44,093 nucleotides of DNA, taken from positions 1 through 44,093 of the forward strand of contig DATKZY010000250.1 of the NCBI GenBank assembly GCA_035527715.1, given 5' to 3'. Positions 35,785 through 44,091 of the stretch are shown here, one piece after another. Under the pieces are notes generated by a model, which saw only the letters and a program-made list of their open reading frames with translations, was not told the DNA's origin and did not search any database. The stretch is from DSUN01 sp035527715. Lineage in GTDB: Bacteria; Planctomycetota; PUPC01; DSUN01. Positions within the stretch are counted from its first letter, which is position 1, and each line of letters begins with the position of its first letter. A program made the position numbers and the translations under genes.

Positions 35785-37148
35785 TGAGACACCTCACCCC
35801 GCGCGTGATCGTGGCGCAGCTCGACAAGTACATCGTGGGCCAGGACGCGGCGAAGAAGGCCGTGGCCATCGCCATCCGCAACCGCTGGCGGCGCCAGCAG
35901 CTCGCGCCCGCGCTGCGCGAGGAGGTGACGCCAAAGAACATTATCATGATCGGCCCGACGGGCGTGGGCAAGACCGAGATCGCCCGCCGGCTCGCCAGCC
36001 TGGTCAGCGCCCCCTTCCTCAAGGTCGAGGCGTCGAAGTACACCGAAGTCGGCTACGTCGGCCGCGACGTCGAGTCCATGATCCGCGACCTCACCGAGGT
36101 CGCGCTGAACCAGGTGAGCGCCGAGGAGCGCCAGACGGTCGAGGCCCAGGCCCGCGAGATGGCCGAGGAGCGGCTCCTGGACCTCTTGCTGCCCGAGCGC
36201 CCGGCCCCGTCCGACCGCCCGAAGCCGGCCGAGGCAGGCTCGGAGGTGAGCACGCAGGAGCAGTATGATCGGGCGCGCGGGCGCTTCCGCGGCCTCCTCC
36301 GCAAGGGCAAGCTCGAGGACCGCCAGGTCGAGGTCAGCCTCGAGGAGCGCTCGATGCCCTCCGTCGAAATCTTCTCCAGCTCAGGCGTCGAGCAGATGGG
36401 CTTCGACTTTCAGAACCTCTTCGAGCGCCTCGCGCCCACCCGCCACGTGACCCGCCAGATGACCATCGCCCAGGCCCGCGAGGCCCTCATGCAGCAGGAG
36501 GCCGAGAAGCTCCTGGACCGCGAGAAGATTCGCACCCTTGCCCTCGAGCGGGTGCAGAGCTCGGGCATCATCTTCCTCGACGAGCTGGACAAGGTGGTGG
36601 CGACGGGCACGAAGGGCGCCGGCCCCGACGTCTCGCGCGAAGGGGTCCAGCGCGACCTCTTGCCCATTGTCGAGGGCTCGACGGTCGTCACCCGCCACGG
36701 CATGGTCCACACCGACCACATCCTCTTCGTCGCGGCGGGCGCCTTCCATTCCGCCAAGCCGTCCGACCTCATCCCCGAGCTTCAGGGCCGCTTCCCCATC
36801 CGCGTGGAGCTGGAAAGCCTGGGCGAGAAGGAATTCGTCCGCATCCTCACCGAGCCCGAGAACGCCCTCACGAAGCAATACGCCGCGCTGCTGGGCACGG
36901 AGGGCGTCGAGTTGGCCTTCACGGCCGACGCCATCGAGGCCATCGCGGCCATCGCCGCGAAGATCAACCAGCGCAGCCAGAACATCGGCGCGCGGCGCCT
37001 GCACACCGTCCTCGAGAAACTCCTCGAGGACATCTCGTTCGACGCCCCCGACCTGCCCGAGAGCAAGATCACGCTCGACGGCTCGGCGGTCCGCGAGAAG
37101 CTCAAGCCCATCGTGGCCGACGAAGATCTCAGCCGCTATATCCTGTGA
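35784..37148 (+). CDS. hslU: ATP-dependent protease ATPase subunit HslU
   Basis: HslU is the AAA+ unfoldase that feeds HslV. The 454-residue product has Walker A GPTGVGKT (57-64), the I domain after residue ~110, Walker B IIFLDELD (~256-263), and C-terminal LSRYIL, the tail that docks into HslV. The ATG at 35784 overlaps the hslV stop by one base. The last 13 bases overlap the convergent TPR gene. Identification is secure. Confidence 0.97.
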   Translation: MRHLTPRVIVAQLDKYIVGQDAAKKAVAIAIRNRWRRQQLAPALREEVTPKNIIMIGPTGVGKTEIARRLASLVSAPFLKVEASKYTEVGYVGRDVESMIRDLTEVALNQVSAEERQTVEAQAREMAEERLLDLLLPERPAPSDRPKPAEAGSEVSTQEQYDRARGRFRGLLRKGKLEDRQVEVSLEERSMPSVEIFSSSGVEQMGFDFQNLFERLAPTRHVTRQMTIAQAREALMQQEAEKLLDREKIRTLALERVQSSGIIFLDELDKVVATGTKGAGPDVSREGVQRDLLPIVEGSTVVTRHGMVHTDHILFVAAGAFHSAKPSDLIPELQGRFPIRVELESLGEKEFVRILTEPENALTKQYAALLGTEGVELAFTADAIEAIAAIAAKINQRSQNIGARRLHTVLEKLLEDISFDAPDLPESKITLDGSAVREKLKPIVADEDLSRYIL

Positions 37149-38674
37149 GGCTCACCGGGGCCGCTCTGCACAGCCACTCCGCGCCTGCGTCGGCGGGCCA
37201 GCCGACGGATGTGCGGAGCGAGGAGGAGGGCAAAGGGCAGGAGGGGGCCGACGAGGTGGTTGGCAGAGAACAGGGAGTCGAAGGGACTCTGAATACCCAG
37301 GCAGCCGCACCCCGGCTGCCGAGCGGCCGCGGAACGAGCCGTGGCAAGCCCACGCTGGGCGTCGCCCATGGTGGGGTGCAACTCGGCGGCCCTCTGAAGC
37401 GCCGCCGCGGCCTCCTTCGGCCGGTCCTGTGCGAGGTGGATTCGCCCGAGGTAGAGATGGGCATTGGCGTAGCCCGGGTCGCGGGCGACGACGCGCTTGA
37501 GGACGCCGACGGCCATGTCGCCCTCGCCCTCGCCGTAGAGGGCGAGGGCCAGGTTCGAGAGGGTCTCGGGGTCTTCGGGTTTTACGGTGAGGGCGCGCAG
37601 GAACATCGCCTCCGCCTCCTCGTAGTCGTGGGGCACGAGCAGCAGCAGGCCGAGGAGATTCAGGGCGCCGTGATGGTCGGGCTCGACCTCCAGCACTCGC
37701 TCGGCCATCTCCCTGACCGCGCGGAAGTTCAGGCTCTCGAAGTACGAATCCGCCAGGGTCATCAGGGTCTCGACGTGCGAGGGGTCGGCGTCCAGGGCGC
37801 GCTCCAGCTCGTCCACGGCCTCGATCAGGTCGCCGACGCGGTCGAGCAGCCGGGCGAGGGCGACATGGGGGGTCGGGCTCTTGGCGCCGAGGCGAATGGC
37901 GGCGCGGAAGGCTCGTTCGGCCTCGTCCCAGCGTCTCTCCTGCCTGAGGACGGTGCCCCGATTCGTGTGCGCCGCGGCGTAGTCGGGGTCGAGCGCGATG
38001 GCCCGGCCGAACTCGGCCAGGGCGCGCAGCGGCTGGCCGGCGCGACCGAACGTTGCGCCCAGTTGGTTGTGGACGAGTGCGGAATCGGGGTCGGCCTTCA
38101 GCCCTCCCTCGTAGAGCCGCATCTGCTCCTCGGGCTGTCCTGCGGCGTCGCCGCGCCACAGGGCCTCGGCTGCCGCCTCGCTGCTCACGGCGGGGATTGC
38201 CAATCGCGCCCGCGCGGCTGGGGGCGCCTCGACCCGCATCGCCTCGGCGAGCGCCAGCGCGAGAAGGCACGGCAGTTCGTGGAGCTCTCCGCTGGCGACC
38301 AGGCGCTGGCGCGCCGCGGTGGCGACCTCGACAAGGTCCGCTGCCGCCTCTCCCCTCCCCCGCACACCGACGACGGCGACGAAGTGGCAGCGAAGGAGAC
38401 GCCCCGCCTTTGCCACGGCCTCGGCAGATGCGCCTTCACTTGTGGGCACCAGGCGCTGGGCCGCCGTCAGATTGGCCGGCCACACGGGGTCGAGCCGTGA
38501 GAGTTGAGCCAGGGCGACGCGTGCGATGCCTGCCGCAGCCCAGTCGCCAGGTTGGCGGGCGACGACGGCGACGCGAAGCCGCTCGGGCGGCCGCCCCGCG
38601 AAGGCCCAGCCGGGGAACGCCGAGGCGGCAAGGAAGGCCGCGGCGCACAGGCGAATGGGACCCATGAGACGCAT
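37136..38674 (-). CDS. Secreted or membrane-anchored TPR protein
   Basis: The 512-residue product has a signal peptide (to about residue 26). A ~150-residue N-terminal part has no clear fold, and nine or so TPR units run from about 165 to 440 (for example AAAHTNRGTVLRQERRWDEAERAF and YANAHLYLGRIHLAQDRPKEAA). Near the C-terminus a hydrophobic stretch (LVGPLLPFALLLAPHI) precedes an Arg-rich end, a possible inner-membrane anchor. The ATG at 38674 has GAGGG six bases upstream and follows the M16 homologue by 19 bp; the longer frame to 38722 overlaps that gene. It is the last gene of the four-gene minus-strand set from 42369. Its job is probably scaffolding. Confidence 0.82.
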   Translation of the reverse strand: MRLMGPIRLCAAAFLAASAFPGWAFAGRPPERLRVAVVARQPGDWAAAGIARVALAQLSRLDPVWPANLTAAQRLVPTSEGASAEAVAKAGRLLRCHFVAVVGVRGRGEAAADLVEVATAARQRLVASGELHELPCLLALALAEAMRVEAPPAARARLAIPAVSSEAAAEALWRGDAAGQPEEQMRLYEGGLKADPDSALVHNQLGATFGRAGQPLRALAEFGRAIALDPDYAAAHTNRGTVLRQERRWDEAERAFRAAIRLGAKSPTPHVALARLLDRVGDLIEAVDELERALDADPSHVETLMTLADSYFESLNFRAVREMAERVLEVEPDHHGALNLLGLLLLVPHDYEEAEAMFLRALTVKPEDPETLSNLALALYGEGEGDMAVGVLKRVVARDPGYANAHLYLGRIHLAQDRPKEAAAALQRAAELHPTMGDAQRGLATARSAAARQPGCGCLGIQSPFDSLFSANHLVGPLLPFALLLAPHIRRLARRRRRGVAVQSGPGEPHRI

Positions 38675-38693
38675 CGGTGCCCTCTCTCCCACG

Positions 38694-39941
38694 CTATTGC
38701 CCGGGAACCGCCGGCCCAGCAACGGCGAGCGAGTACCGTTCCGCCGTGAGGTGGGCCTGGGCGGCCCGCTGAACGTCGTCGCGCGTCACCGCCCGCACGA
38801 GGTCGGGGTACCGCTGAATATAGTCGTCGCCCAGCTCGAACAGCTCGATGTTGCTGAGCGTGCTGGCGAGGCCATCGTTGGTCTCCAGGTGAATGGGCAA
38901 GACGCCCACGAGGTAGTTCTGGCAGTCGGCCAACTCCGGCTCGGCCACCGGCTCGTCCTGAATGCGGCGGATCTCGTCGAGGATGCTGCCAATGGCGCGC
39001 TCGACGCTTGCAGGATTCACCCCGGCGTTCACGCTCCACAGCGAGTCGCCGAAGCCCTCGCCGAGGTGGGCGAAGACGTAGTAGGCGAGGCCCTGGCGGT
39101 CGCGGACATTGTCGCCGAGGCGCCCCATGAGGCCGATGCCGCCGATGATCTCCGTGGCCTGCTCGAGGGCCTCGAAGTCGGGGTGGCGCCGCGGGATGGC
39201 CTTGAAGCCGAGGGCGATGTCGGCCTGGCTCTTGTCGGCCAGCGCGAAGGCGACCCGCTGGGCCTGCGGCGGGTGCGAGGCAGCGAGGTCGGGCTTCGCC
39301 AGCGGCTCGCGGGGCGCCGCCCAGTCGCCCATCATCCCCTCCAACGCGTCGAGTGCCGCGGGCGCCTCGACATCGCCCACGATGGTCAGAATCAGGGCGT
39401 CGGGGCGGAACAGGCGCTCGTGGCACGCGACCAGGTCGTCGCGGCTCATGGCTTCGACCGTGGGTCGGTAGCCGTAGGATGGGTGGCGGAGCGGGTGCCC
39501 CTCGGGATACACGAAGTGGCACAGCTCGCGGGCGGCGACCATGCGAGTGCTCTGGTCGAACTCGCGAAGGGCCGTGAGCACCTCGCCCCGCGCGCGCTGG
39601 AGCTCGTCCTCGGGGAAGCTGGGCCGGCGCACGATGTCGGCCGCCACGCCCGCCACGGTCGGCCAGTGGCGGCTGAGGCACTTGGCGCGGAACGACACGG
39701 CGTGGCCCCCGGCTCCCATCGAGAGCGAGGCCCCGAGCGAGTCGAGCTGGTCGTAGATCTGGTCGTAGGAGCGGGTCGTGGTGCCGCGCTGGGCGACGCC
39801 GGCCGTGAGGTTCGCCAGCCCCTCGCGGCCCAAGGGGTCGAGCACGGTGCCGCCGACGAGGAGGCCCGCGAGCACAACTGTCTCGCTCGCGTGGTTCTCG
39901 GCGGCCAGGAGCCGGGCGCCGTTGGGCAGCGTGCGCCGCAC
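38694..39941 (-). CDS. M16 peptidase family protein, non-catalytic
   Basis: The 415-residue product has the two-lobed M16 fold (N-lobe to ~210, C-lobe after), but the zinc motif HxxEH is missing: the equivalent helix reads GREGLANLTAGVAQRG (~38-53). The C-lobe Arg-Tyr region (GRLGDNVRDRQGLAYYV) is intact, as in the regulatory partners of two-subunit M16B peptidases. It almost certainly pairs with the catalytic M16 protein encoded just upstream. No signal peptide is seen with the GTG start at 39941, although the start is not firmly fixed: no strong ribosome site precedes it. The 76-bp gap before it carries tandem CGATTGC-type repeats. Confidence 0.86.
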   Translation of the reverse strand: MRRTLPNGARLLAAENHASETVVLAGLLVGGTVLDPLGREGLANLTAGVAQRGTTTRSYDQIYDQLDSLGASLSMGAGGHAVSFRAKCLSRHWPTVAGVAADIVRRPSFPEDELQRARGEVLTALREFDQSTRMVAARELCHFVYPEGHPLRHPSYGYRPTVEAMSRDDLVACHERLFRPDALILTIVGDVEAPAALDALEGMMGDWAAPREPLAKPDLAASHPPQAQRVAFALADKSQADIALGFKAIPRRHPDFEALEQATEIIGGIGLMGRLGDNVRDRQGLAYYVFAHLGEGFGDSLWSVNAGVNPASVERAIGSILDEIRRIQDEPVAEPELADCQNYLVGVLPIHLETNDGLASTLSNIELFELGDDYIQRYPDLVRAVTRDDVQRAAQAHLTAERYSLAVAGPAVPGQ

Positions 39942-39959
39942 GACGGCCGGGAGCCCTTG

Positions 39960-40010
39960 GGAGGTTTCCGATTCCCGATTGCCGATTGCCGATTGCTCCT
40001 GAACAGTAGG
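39960..40010. repeat. Short tandem CGATTSC repeat between the M16 genes
   Basis: The seven-base motif CGATTGC or CGATTCC occurs four times in a row on the plus strand (about 39970-39997). It sits in the intergenic part of an operon and could affect spacing between the two reading frames. Confidence 0.55.
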
Positions 40011-40017
40011 GCGTCGG

Positions 40018-41316
40018 TCAAGACGCCCTGGTCGGCACGAAGCGGCCGATGGTGCGATTGGACTCGCGGAAGTACTGGGCGGCCACGCGCTGCACGTCGG
40101 CCGCGGTCACGGCGTCAATGCGGCCGAGCAAGGTCAACAGCCGGCCGTAGCCCTGCACCGCCTCGGCCGAGCCGACGACGCCGCCGATGCCGGTCACGCT
40201 GTCCCAGGCGTAGTCGAACGAGGCGTGGACCTGTGTGCGCGCCTTCTCCATCTCCTGGGCGGTAGGCGGCTCCTTGCCCAGGCGCTCGAGCTCGCCCAGG
40301 AGGGCCGCCTCGACGCGCTCGGGCTCGACGCCCTCGCGCACCGTGGCGCCGGCGTGGAAGAGGTGCGGGTCCTTGCTCGCGCCGCACTGCGCGTAGGCGT
40401 TCGACGCCAGCTCGCGGCGGACGAGTGCGACGTGCAGCCGCGAGGTCCGCCCCCCCACGCCGCCCCGCATGCCCATCCCGCCTGCGCCGCTGAGGATCGT
40501 GCCCGCCATCAGCAGGGGATACACATCGTCGTGCAGGATATCCGGGATCCGGTGCGCGACGTAGACGAGTGCGGCGCCGCCGCTCCGGCGCAGCGTCACG
40601 CGCCGCTCGGTGCGCTGCTCGGGCTCGCGCACGCCGACGGGCGACAGCTCCGGCCCCCGCGGGATGCCACCGTAGAGCGCCCGCACCCGGTCGAGCAGCC
40701 GCCCTCGCTCGAAGTCGCCCGCGACGGCCAGAATGGCGTTGTTCGGGGCGTAGAACGCCCTGTAATAGCCGTAGAGGTCCTCGCGGGTCATCGTCCGCAG
40801 GTCCTCCTTGTAGCCGAGCACGCTCCAGCGGTACGGGTGCTCGCGGAAGGCGGTGGCGTTGACCTCCTCGCTCAGCAGATAGCCGGGGTGGTTCTCCGCC
40901 CCCTCGCGCTCGGAGATGATGACGGTGCGCTCGGACTCCACCTCCGCGGGGTCGAAGAGGGCGCTGGCCATACGGTCGGCCTCGATGCGCAGGCCCAGGT
41001 CGTGTGCCTCGGCGGGCAGCGTCTCGAAGTAGGCCGTGAAGTCGTAGTGCGTGAAGCCGTTGTTCACCCCGCCGTGCTTGGCGACCTGTTTGAAGATCTC
41101 GCCCTTGCCGAATTCCCTGCCCCCCTTGAAGACCATATGCTCGACCCAATGGGAGGCGCCGGTGATGCCGAGCCGCTCGTTGCGCGACCCGACGCGATAC
41201 CAGGCCCACACGCTGACGACGGGCGCCGTGTGCCGCTCGACGGTGAGCACCTTCAGGCCGTTGTCGAGGACGGATTCCTCGATGCCGAGCTCGAGCCGGC
41301 CATCGGTCATCTTCAT
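40018..41316 (-). CDS. M16 family zinc metallopeptidase, catalytic
   Basis: The 432-residue product has the inverted zinc motif HWVEH (H56, E59, H60) and the third ligand E136 in IISERE, at the right distance (76 residues). GGVNNGFTHYDFTAYF (~82-97) and ERTVIISE are family motifs; the C-lobe carries the matching fold. M16B enzymes of this type cut short peptides or processed protein ends; the substrate is unknown. The ATG at 41316 starts MKMTDGRLELG; no signal peptide is seen. It is nine bases after the HEAT gene and 76 bp ahead of its non-catalytic homologue. Confidence 0.92.
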   Translation of the reverse strand: MKMTDGRLELGIEESVLDNGLKVLTVERHTAPVVSVWAWYRVGSRNERLGITGASHWVEHMVFKGGREFGKGEIFKQVAKHGGVNNGFTHYDFTAYFETLPAEAHDLGLRIEADRMASALFDPAEVESERTVIISEREGAENHPGYLLSEEVNATAFREHPYRWSVLGYKEDLRTMTREDLYGYYRAFYAPNNAILAVAGDFERGRLLDRVRALYGGIPRGPELSPVGVREPEQRTERRVTLRRSGGAALVYVAHRIPDILHDDVYPLLMAGTILSGAGGMGMRGGVGGRTSRLHVALVRRELASNAYAQCGASKDPHLFHAGATVREGVEPERVEAALLGELERLGKEPPTAQEMEKARTQVHASFDYAWDSVTGIGGVVGSAEAVQGYGRLLTLLGRIDAVTAADVQRVAAQYFRESNRTIGRFVPTRAS

Positions 41317-41325
41317 CGGCTGGGC

Positions 41326-42369
41326 TCACTCCTTGGCGTCGTCCTTGCCCTTCCCCGGCGCCTTCTCGCGGGTGCCCTGGGGGAGGAACTTGCGGAGGTC
41401 GGGGTGCCACTCGAGCTTCGCCCGGTTCTGGGCGTACCAGTCCTGCCACTTCCGGAGCGCCGCCTCGCGCATCGGCAGCGGCAGCTTCGCACCGAAGCCG
41501 AAGTACTGTTTGAACGCCTTGACAACGAGCTTGTGCGCGGTGTCCCGGACCTTCTCGTCCCCGCTTTGCATCCCCTCGACGAACAACTCGAAGCACTCGA
41601 CGGGCGGCGTGGGGATCACCGTGATGCAGCGGAGAGCGCACTCCTTCACCGCGGGATCCTTGTCCTTCCGGAACGTCTCCCGCAGGAAGTCCAACTGCCC
41701 GCTGTCCATCAGCGCGACGACGGTGGCCACGGCGTCGTAGCGGATGCGTGGCTCTTCGGCGCTCAGGAGCTGCCGCACGAGGGGCATATACGCCTTGCCC
41801 TTGTCGCCCATGTCGCGGATGTGGCTGAGGGCATAGCTGCGGAGCGCCGAACTGCCGCCTGCGAGGATCTCCCGCAGCCGCTTGTCCACCTCGGGGTAGC
41901 CCTCCTCGACCATCAGGCGGAGCGCCCAGCGGCCGACCTCGGGATCCTTGTCCGCCAGGGCCTTCTCCACCTCGGGCCAGATGTCCTTCTTCGCCTTGTT
42001 CCTGTAGTGGCGGAGGTAGTAGACGGCCGTGCTGCGCACGAGGGGGTTGGGGTCGCTTTCGAGCACCTTGACGACGGCGGGGTAGCCCTCCTCGGGCGCG
42101 AGGTTGCACAGGGCGGCCACGGCCCACCAGCGGGCCTGGGGGCGGTGGTCCTTCAGCGCCTCGATGAGGGCGGGCACGGCCGGTGAGCCGATCTGGATGA
42201 GTTGCTCGCAGGCGCCCTGGCTGCCGTACTCGGTCTCGCCCAACTCCTTGCACAGCTTGGCGATGCGCGCCGTCTGGTCGCCTTTGGCCGCTGGTTCGCC
42301 CGCCAGCCCCACGCTCACGGATAGCGCGGCTGCCGCGAGGACGAGCGCAATGCCGATGGAACGCTTCAT
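41326..42369 (-). CDS. Secreted HEAT-repeat protein
   Basis: The 347-residue product has a signal peptide (MKRSIGIALVLAAAALSVSVGLAG, residues 1-24). HEAT-like repeats follow from about 45 to 270 (IQIGSPAVPALIEALKDHRPQARWWAVAAL, DPNPLVRSTAVYYLRHYRN). A C-terminal helical part has RKWQDWYAQNRAKLEW and a Lys-rich tail. It is probably an extracytoplasmic scaffold. The ATG at 42369 has AGGAGG 8 nt upstream; the frame open to 42648 crosses the promoter and is rejected. It is first in the transcript with the two M16 genes and the TPR gene. Confidence 0.85.
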   Translation of the reverse strand: MKRSIGIALVLAAAALSVSVGLAGEPAAKGDQTARIAKLCKELGETEYGSQGACEQLIQIGSPAVPALIEALKDHRPQARWWAVAALCNLAPEEGYPAVVKVLESDPNPLVRSTAVYYLRHYRNKAKKDIWPEVEKALADKDPEVGRWALRLMVEEGYPEVDKRLREILAGGSSALRSYALSHIRDMGDKGKAYMPLVRQLLSAEEPRIRYDAVATVVALMDSGQLDFLRETFRKDKDPAVKECALRCITVIPTPPVECFELFVEGMQSGDEKVRDTAHKLVVKAFKQYFGFGAKLPLPMREAALRKWQDWYAQNRAKLEWHPDLRKFLPQGTREKAPGKGKDDAKE

Positions 42370-42405
42370 ACTGCCGCCTCCTGGCCTCGCCAGACGAACG
42401 TGGCC

Positions 42406-42435
42406 ATTATAGCAGCGCCCGCCAATCGGTTGCAA
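42406..42435 (-). promoter_or_regulatory. Promoter of the HEAT-M16-M16-TPR operon
   Basis: On the minus strand, TTGCAA (42435-42430) and TATAAT (42411-42406) are 18 bp apart, 36 bp before the start codon. Confidence 0.6.
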
Positions 42436-42578
42436 CGGGCGGAACGCAAATCCCGACACGCGCTGTGGGGAATCCCCACGCGCCCTGCGCCGCGTCCTGC
42501 CTCTCCCTGTCCATCGCGATCGCGCCATGGCCACAAGGGACTGCCACAACGTGACTTGCGTCCCCTCCCGCTTTTTGC

Positions 42579-42606
42579 TTGACCGCGGCGTCTGGCGCCG
42601 TATAAT
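42579..42606 (+). promoter_or_regulatory. Promoter of the 42678 gene
   Basis: TTGACC (42579-42584) and TATAAT (42601-42606) are 16 bp apart, 71 bp before the start codon. Confidence 0.75.
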
Positions 42607-42677
42607 TGGCATGCGAGTTGCTCCTGGCCCTGGCAGGAAGGGAGGCAATGGCCACGGGCCAGGAAAGGAGTCGTTCG

Positions 42678-43286
42678 ATGGACATCAGGAAGTGGGCGTT
42701 GGTGGCAGTTGCAGGGCTGGCGGCGGCGCTCTGCCCAGCGGCGTGGGGCGGCGAGGACGAGGGCGGGCCGCCTGCGAAGGGCCGCCCGTTCCGCCCGGGC
42801 GCCGAAGGCAGGCCGGGCCTCCAGCAGGGCCCGGGTGGTCCGCGCCCGATGATGCCGGGGATGGACATCCCACTCGTCCGCGACGAGATGCAGCGGCACG
42901 TGGAGGCGATGCGGACCCTGATGATGGGCCAGCGCGAGCTCGTCCAGCAAGTCGCCGCCGAGGGCAAGGCGCTCCGCGGCAAGGACACCCCGCCGGCCGA
43001 GGTGGACAAGGCCCTCGCCGACAAGTTCGGCACCCAGGCCCAGGCCATCGCCACTCAACTGGCCGACGAGTTTGCCAGGCACTACGAGAACTTGATGAAG
43101 ATCTACAAGGAGAACCGCGAGGAGCTGGTCAAGCAACTCGCCGCAAGCGTCCTCAAGCGCATGGCGAACCGCGAGCCCGGCCAGCGCCCCGGCGGCCCCC
43201 CTGGCTTCCCGAAGGGCGACCGCCCCTTCCCCAAGGGCAAGGAGGCCCCGCCCAAGGCCAAGGATGTGATGCCGGAGAACTTCTGA
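42678..43286 (+). CDS. Secreted helical protein of unknown function
   Basis: The 202-residue product has a signal peptide (to about residue 24, ending AAWGG). A Gly/Pro/Arg-rich stretch with PxMMPGMD follows (~30-62), then a long helical, coiled-coil-like region (~66-165; RDEMQRHVEAMRTLMMGQRE, YKENREELVKQLAASVL) and a Pro/Lys-rich tail. The ATG at 42678 has AAAGGAG seven bases upstream; the frame open from 42606 starts within the promoter. I do not recognise the family. It is probably periplasmic, binding another envelope component. Confidence 0.78.
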   Translation: MDIRKWALVAVAGLAAALCPAAWGGEDEGGPPAKGRPFRPGAEGRPGLQQGPGGPRPMMPGMDIPLVRDEMQRHVEAMRTLMMGQRELVQQVAAEGKALRGKDTPPAEVDKALADKFGTQAQAIATQLADEFARHYENLMKIYKENREELVKQLAASVLKRMANREPGQRPGGPPGFPKGDRPFPKGKEAPPKAKDVMPENF

Positions 43287-43295
43287 GCGTCTTCC

Positions 43296-43320
43296 GCCGC
43301 CGGGCGGCGTGCCCGGCGGC
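43296..43320. repeat. Hairpin between the helical protein and the lipoprotein genes
   Basis: GCCGCCGGGC (43296-43305) and GCCCGGCGGC (43311-43320) form a perfect 10-bp stem with loop GGCGT, ten bases after the stop codon. It may be an attenuator or an mRNA-stabilising element. Confidence 0.55.
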
Positions 43321-43361
43321 TGGCACCTTCCCCGGCGCCTGACACCGAAAGGAGCAGCTGG

Positions 43362-43568
43362 ATGAGGAGATCGGTCAGGACGCTCTGCCTGTGCCTGCTG
43401 GCGGCCGTATCGCTGTCGGCCACGGGCTGTTGGCGCGGTCGCAGGTGGTGGTGGCGCCACCATTCGGCAGGTCCGGTCGTCGTCAACCCGCCGGGCCCGG
43501 CCACGGTCATCCCACTGCCCGAGACCCTTCTGGTGTCGGGCCAAGCGATGAAAGGAGACGCGCGTTGA
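43362..43568 (+). CDS. Small lipoprotein, first of a paralogous pair
   Basis: The 68-residue product has a lipoprotein signal with lipobox LSATGC (C23), then a basic, aromatic stretch (RGRRWWWRHH) and a Pro-rich tail (PVVVNPPGPATVIPLP). Residues 1-27 match the next gene's signal almost residue for residue. AAAGGAG lies upstream of the ATG. It is short and may be a remnant that keeps only the N-terminal part of its neighbour. The stop overlaps the next start (TTGA). Confidence 0.68.
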   Translation: MRRSVRTLCLCLLAAVSLSATGCWRGRRWWWRHHSAGPVVVNPPGPATVIPLPETLLVSGQAMKGDAR

Positions 43569-43951
43569 GGCCCTCCGTTCGAGCGCTCTGCTTGTGTTTG
43601 CTGGCGGCCATGGCGATGTCCGCCGTCGGTTGCTGGCGCCGTCGTGTGTGGGCGGCACGCCACCGTCCAGGCCCGGTCGTCGTCACCCCGCCGGGACCGG
43701 TGGTGGTCGCGCCGCCGGCTGCCGAGATCATCGTCGAGACGCCGCCGCCGCCGCCTCGCGTCGAGGTCCGCCCCCCTTGCCCCGTCGTCGGCCACGTCTG
43801 GTGCCCCGGCTACTGGAACTGGCAGGGCGGGCGGCACGTGTGGGCACCGGGCCGATGGAGCCCCCCACCGCGCCGCGGCGCCGTGTGGGTCGCCCCCAGG
43901 TGGGAGAAGGGGCCACGCGGCTGGCGCCATCACCCCGGCCTCTGGCGCTGA
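43565..43951 (+). CDS. YXWGXW-repeat-like small lipoprotein
   Basis: The 128-residue product has a lipoprotein signal with lipobox MSAVGC (C23), a Pro/Val-rich linker (GPVVVTPPGPVVVAPP), and a C-terminal module rich in Trp-Gly-Arg (GYWNWQGGRHVWAPGRW, ending GWRHHPGLWR), like the YXWGXW repeat family of envelope lipoproteins. The start is TTG at 43565, with AAAGGAG five bases upstream, overlapping the stop of the preceding paralogue by 4 nt. It probably sits in the outer membrane or wall; its role is unknown. Confidence 0.75.
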   Translation: MRPSVRALCLCLLAAMAMSAVGCWRRRVWAARHRPGPVVVTPPGPVVVAPPAAEIIVETPPPPPRVEVRPPCPVVGHVWCPGYWNWQGGRHVWAPGRWSPPPRRGAVWVAPRWEKGPRGWRHHPGLWR

Positions 43952-43987
43952 GCCGCACCAAACGTAATCTGTCCGTTTGACCGCGAC

Positions 43988-44027
43988 CGCCCTCGCGCAA
44001 GCCTCCGGGCCTGCGCGAGGGCGTTTC
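43988..44027 (+). terminator. Intrinsic terminator after the lipoprotein pair
   Basis: CGCCCTCGCGCA (43988-43999) and TGCGCGAGGGCG (44012-44023) form a perfect 12-bp stem with a 12-nt loop followed by TTTCTCCC. Confidence 0.7.
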
Positions 44028-44063
44028 TCCCTTGGCAGACTCCGCAGGTCGAGTGTCGCCGAC

Positions 44064-44091
44064 TGTCGCGCTTTCGCGCGAAAGCGCGACA
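44064..44091. repeat. Perfect 28-bp palindrome at the window end
   Basis: TGTCGCGCTTTCGC meets its own reverse complement with no spacer, giving a 28-bp perfect palindrome cut off by the window edge. It may be a terminator stem, a protein-binding dyad or part of a repeat. Confidence 0.7.
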
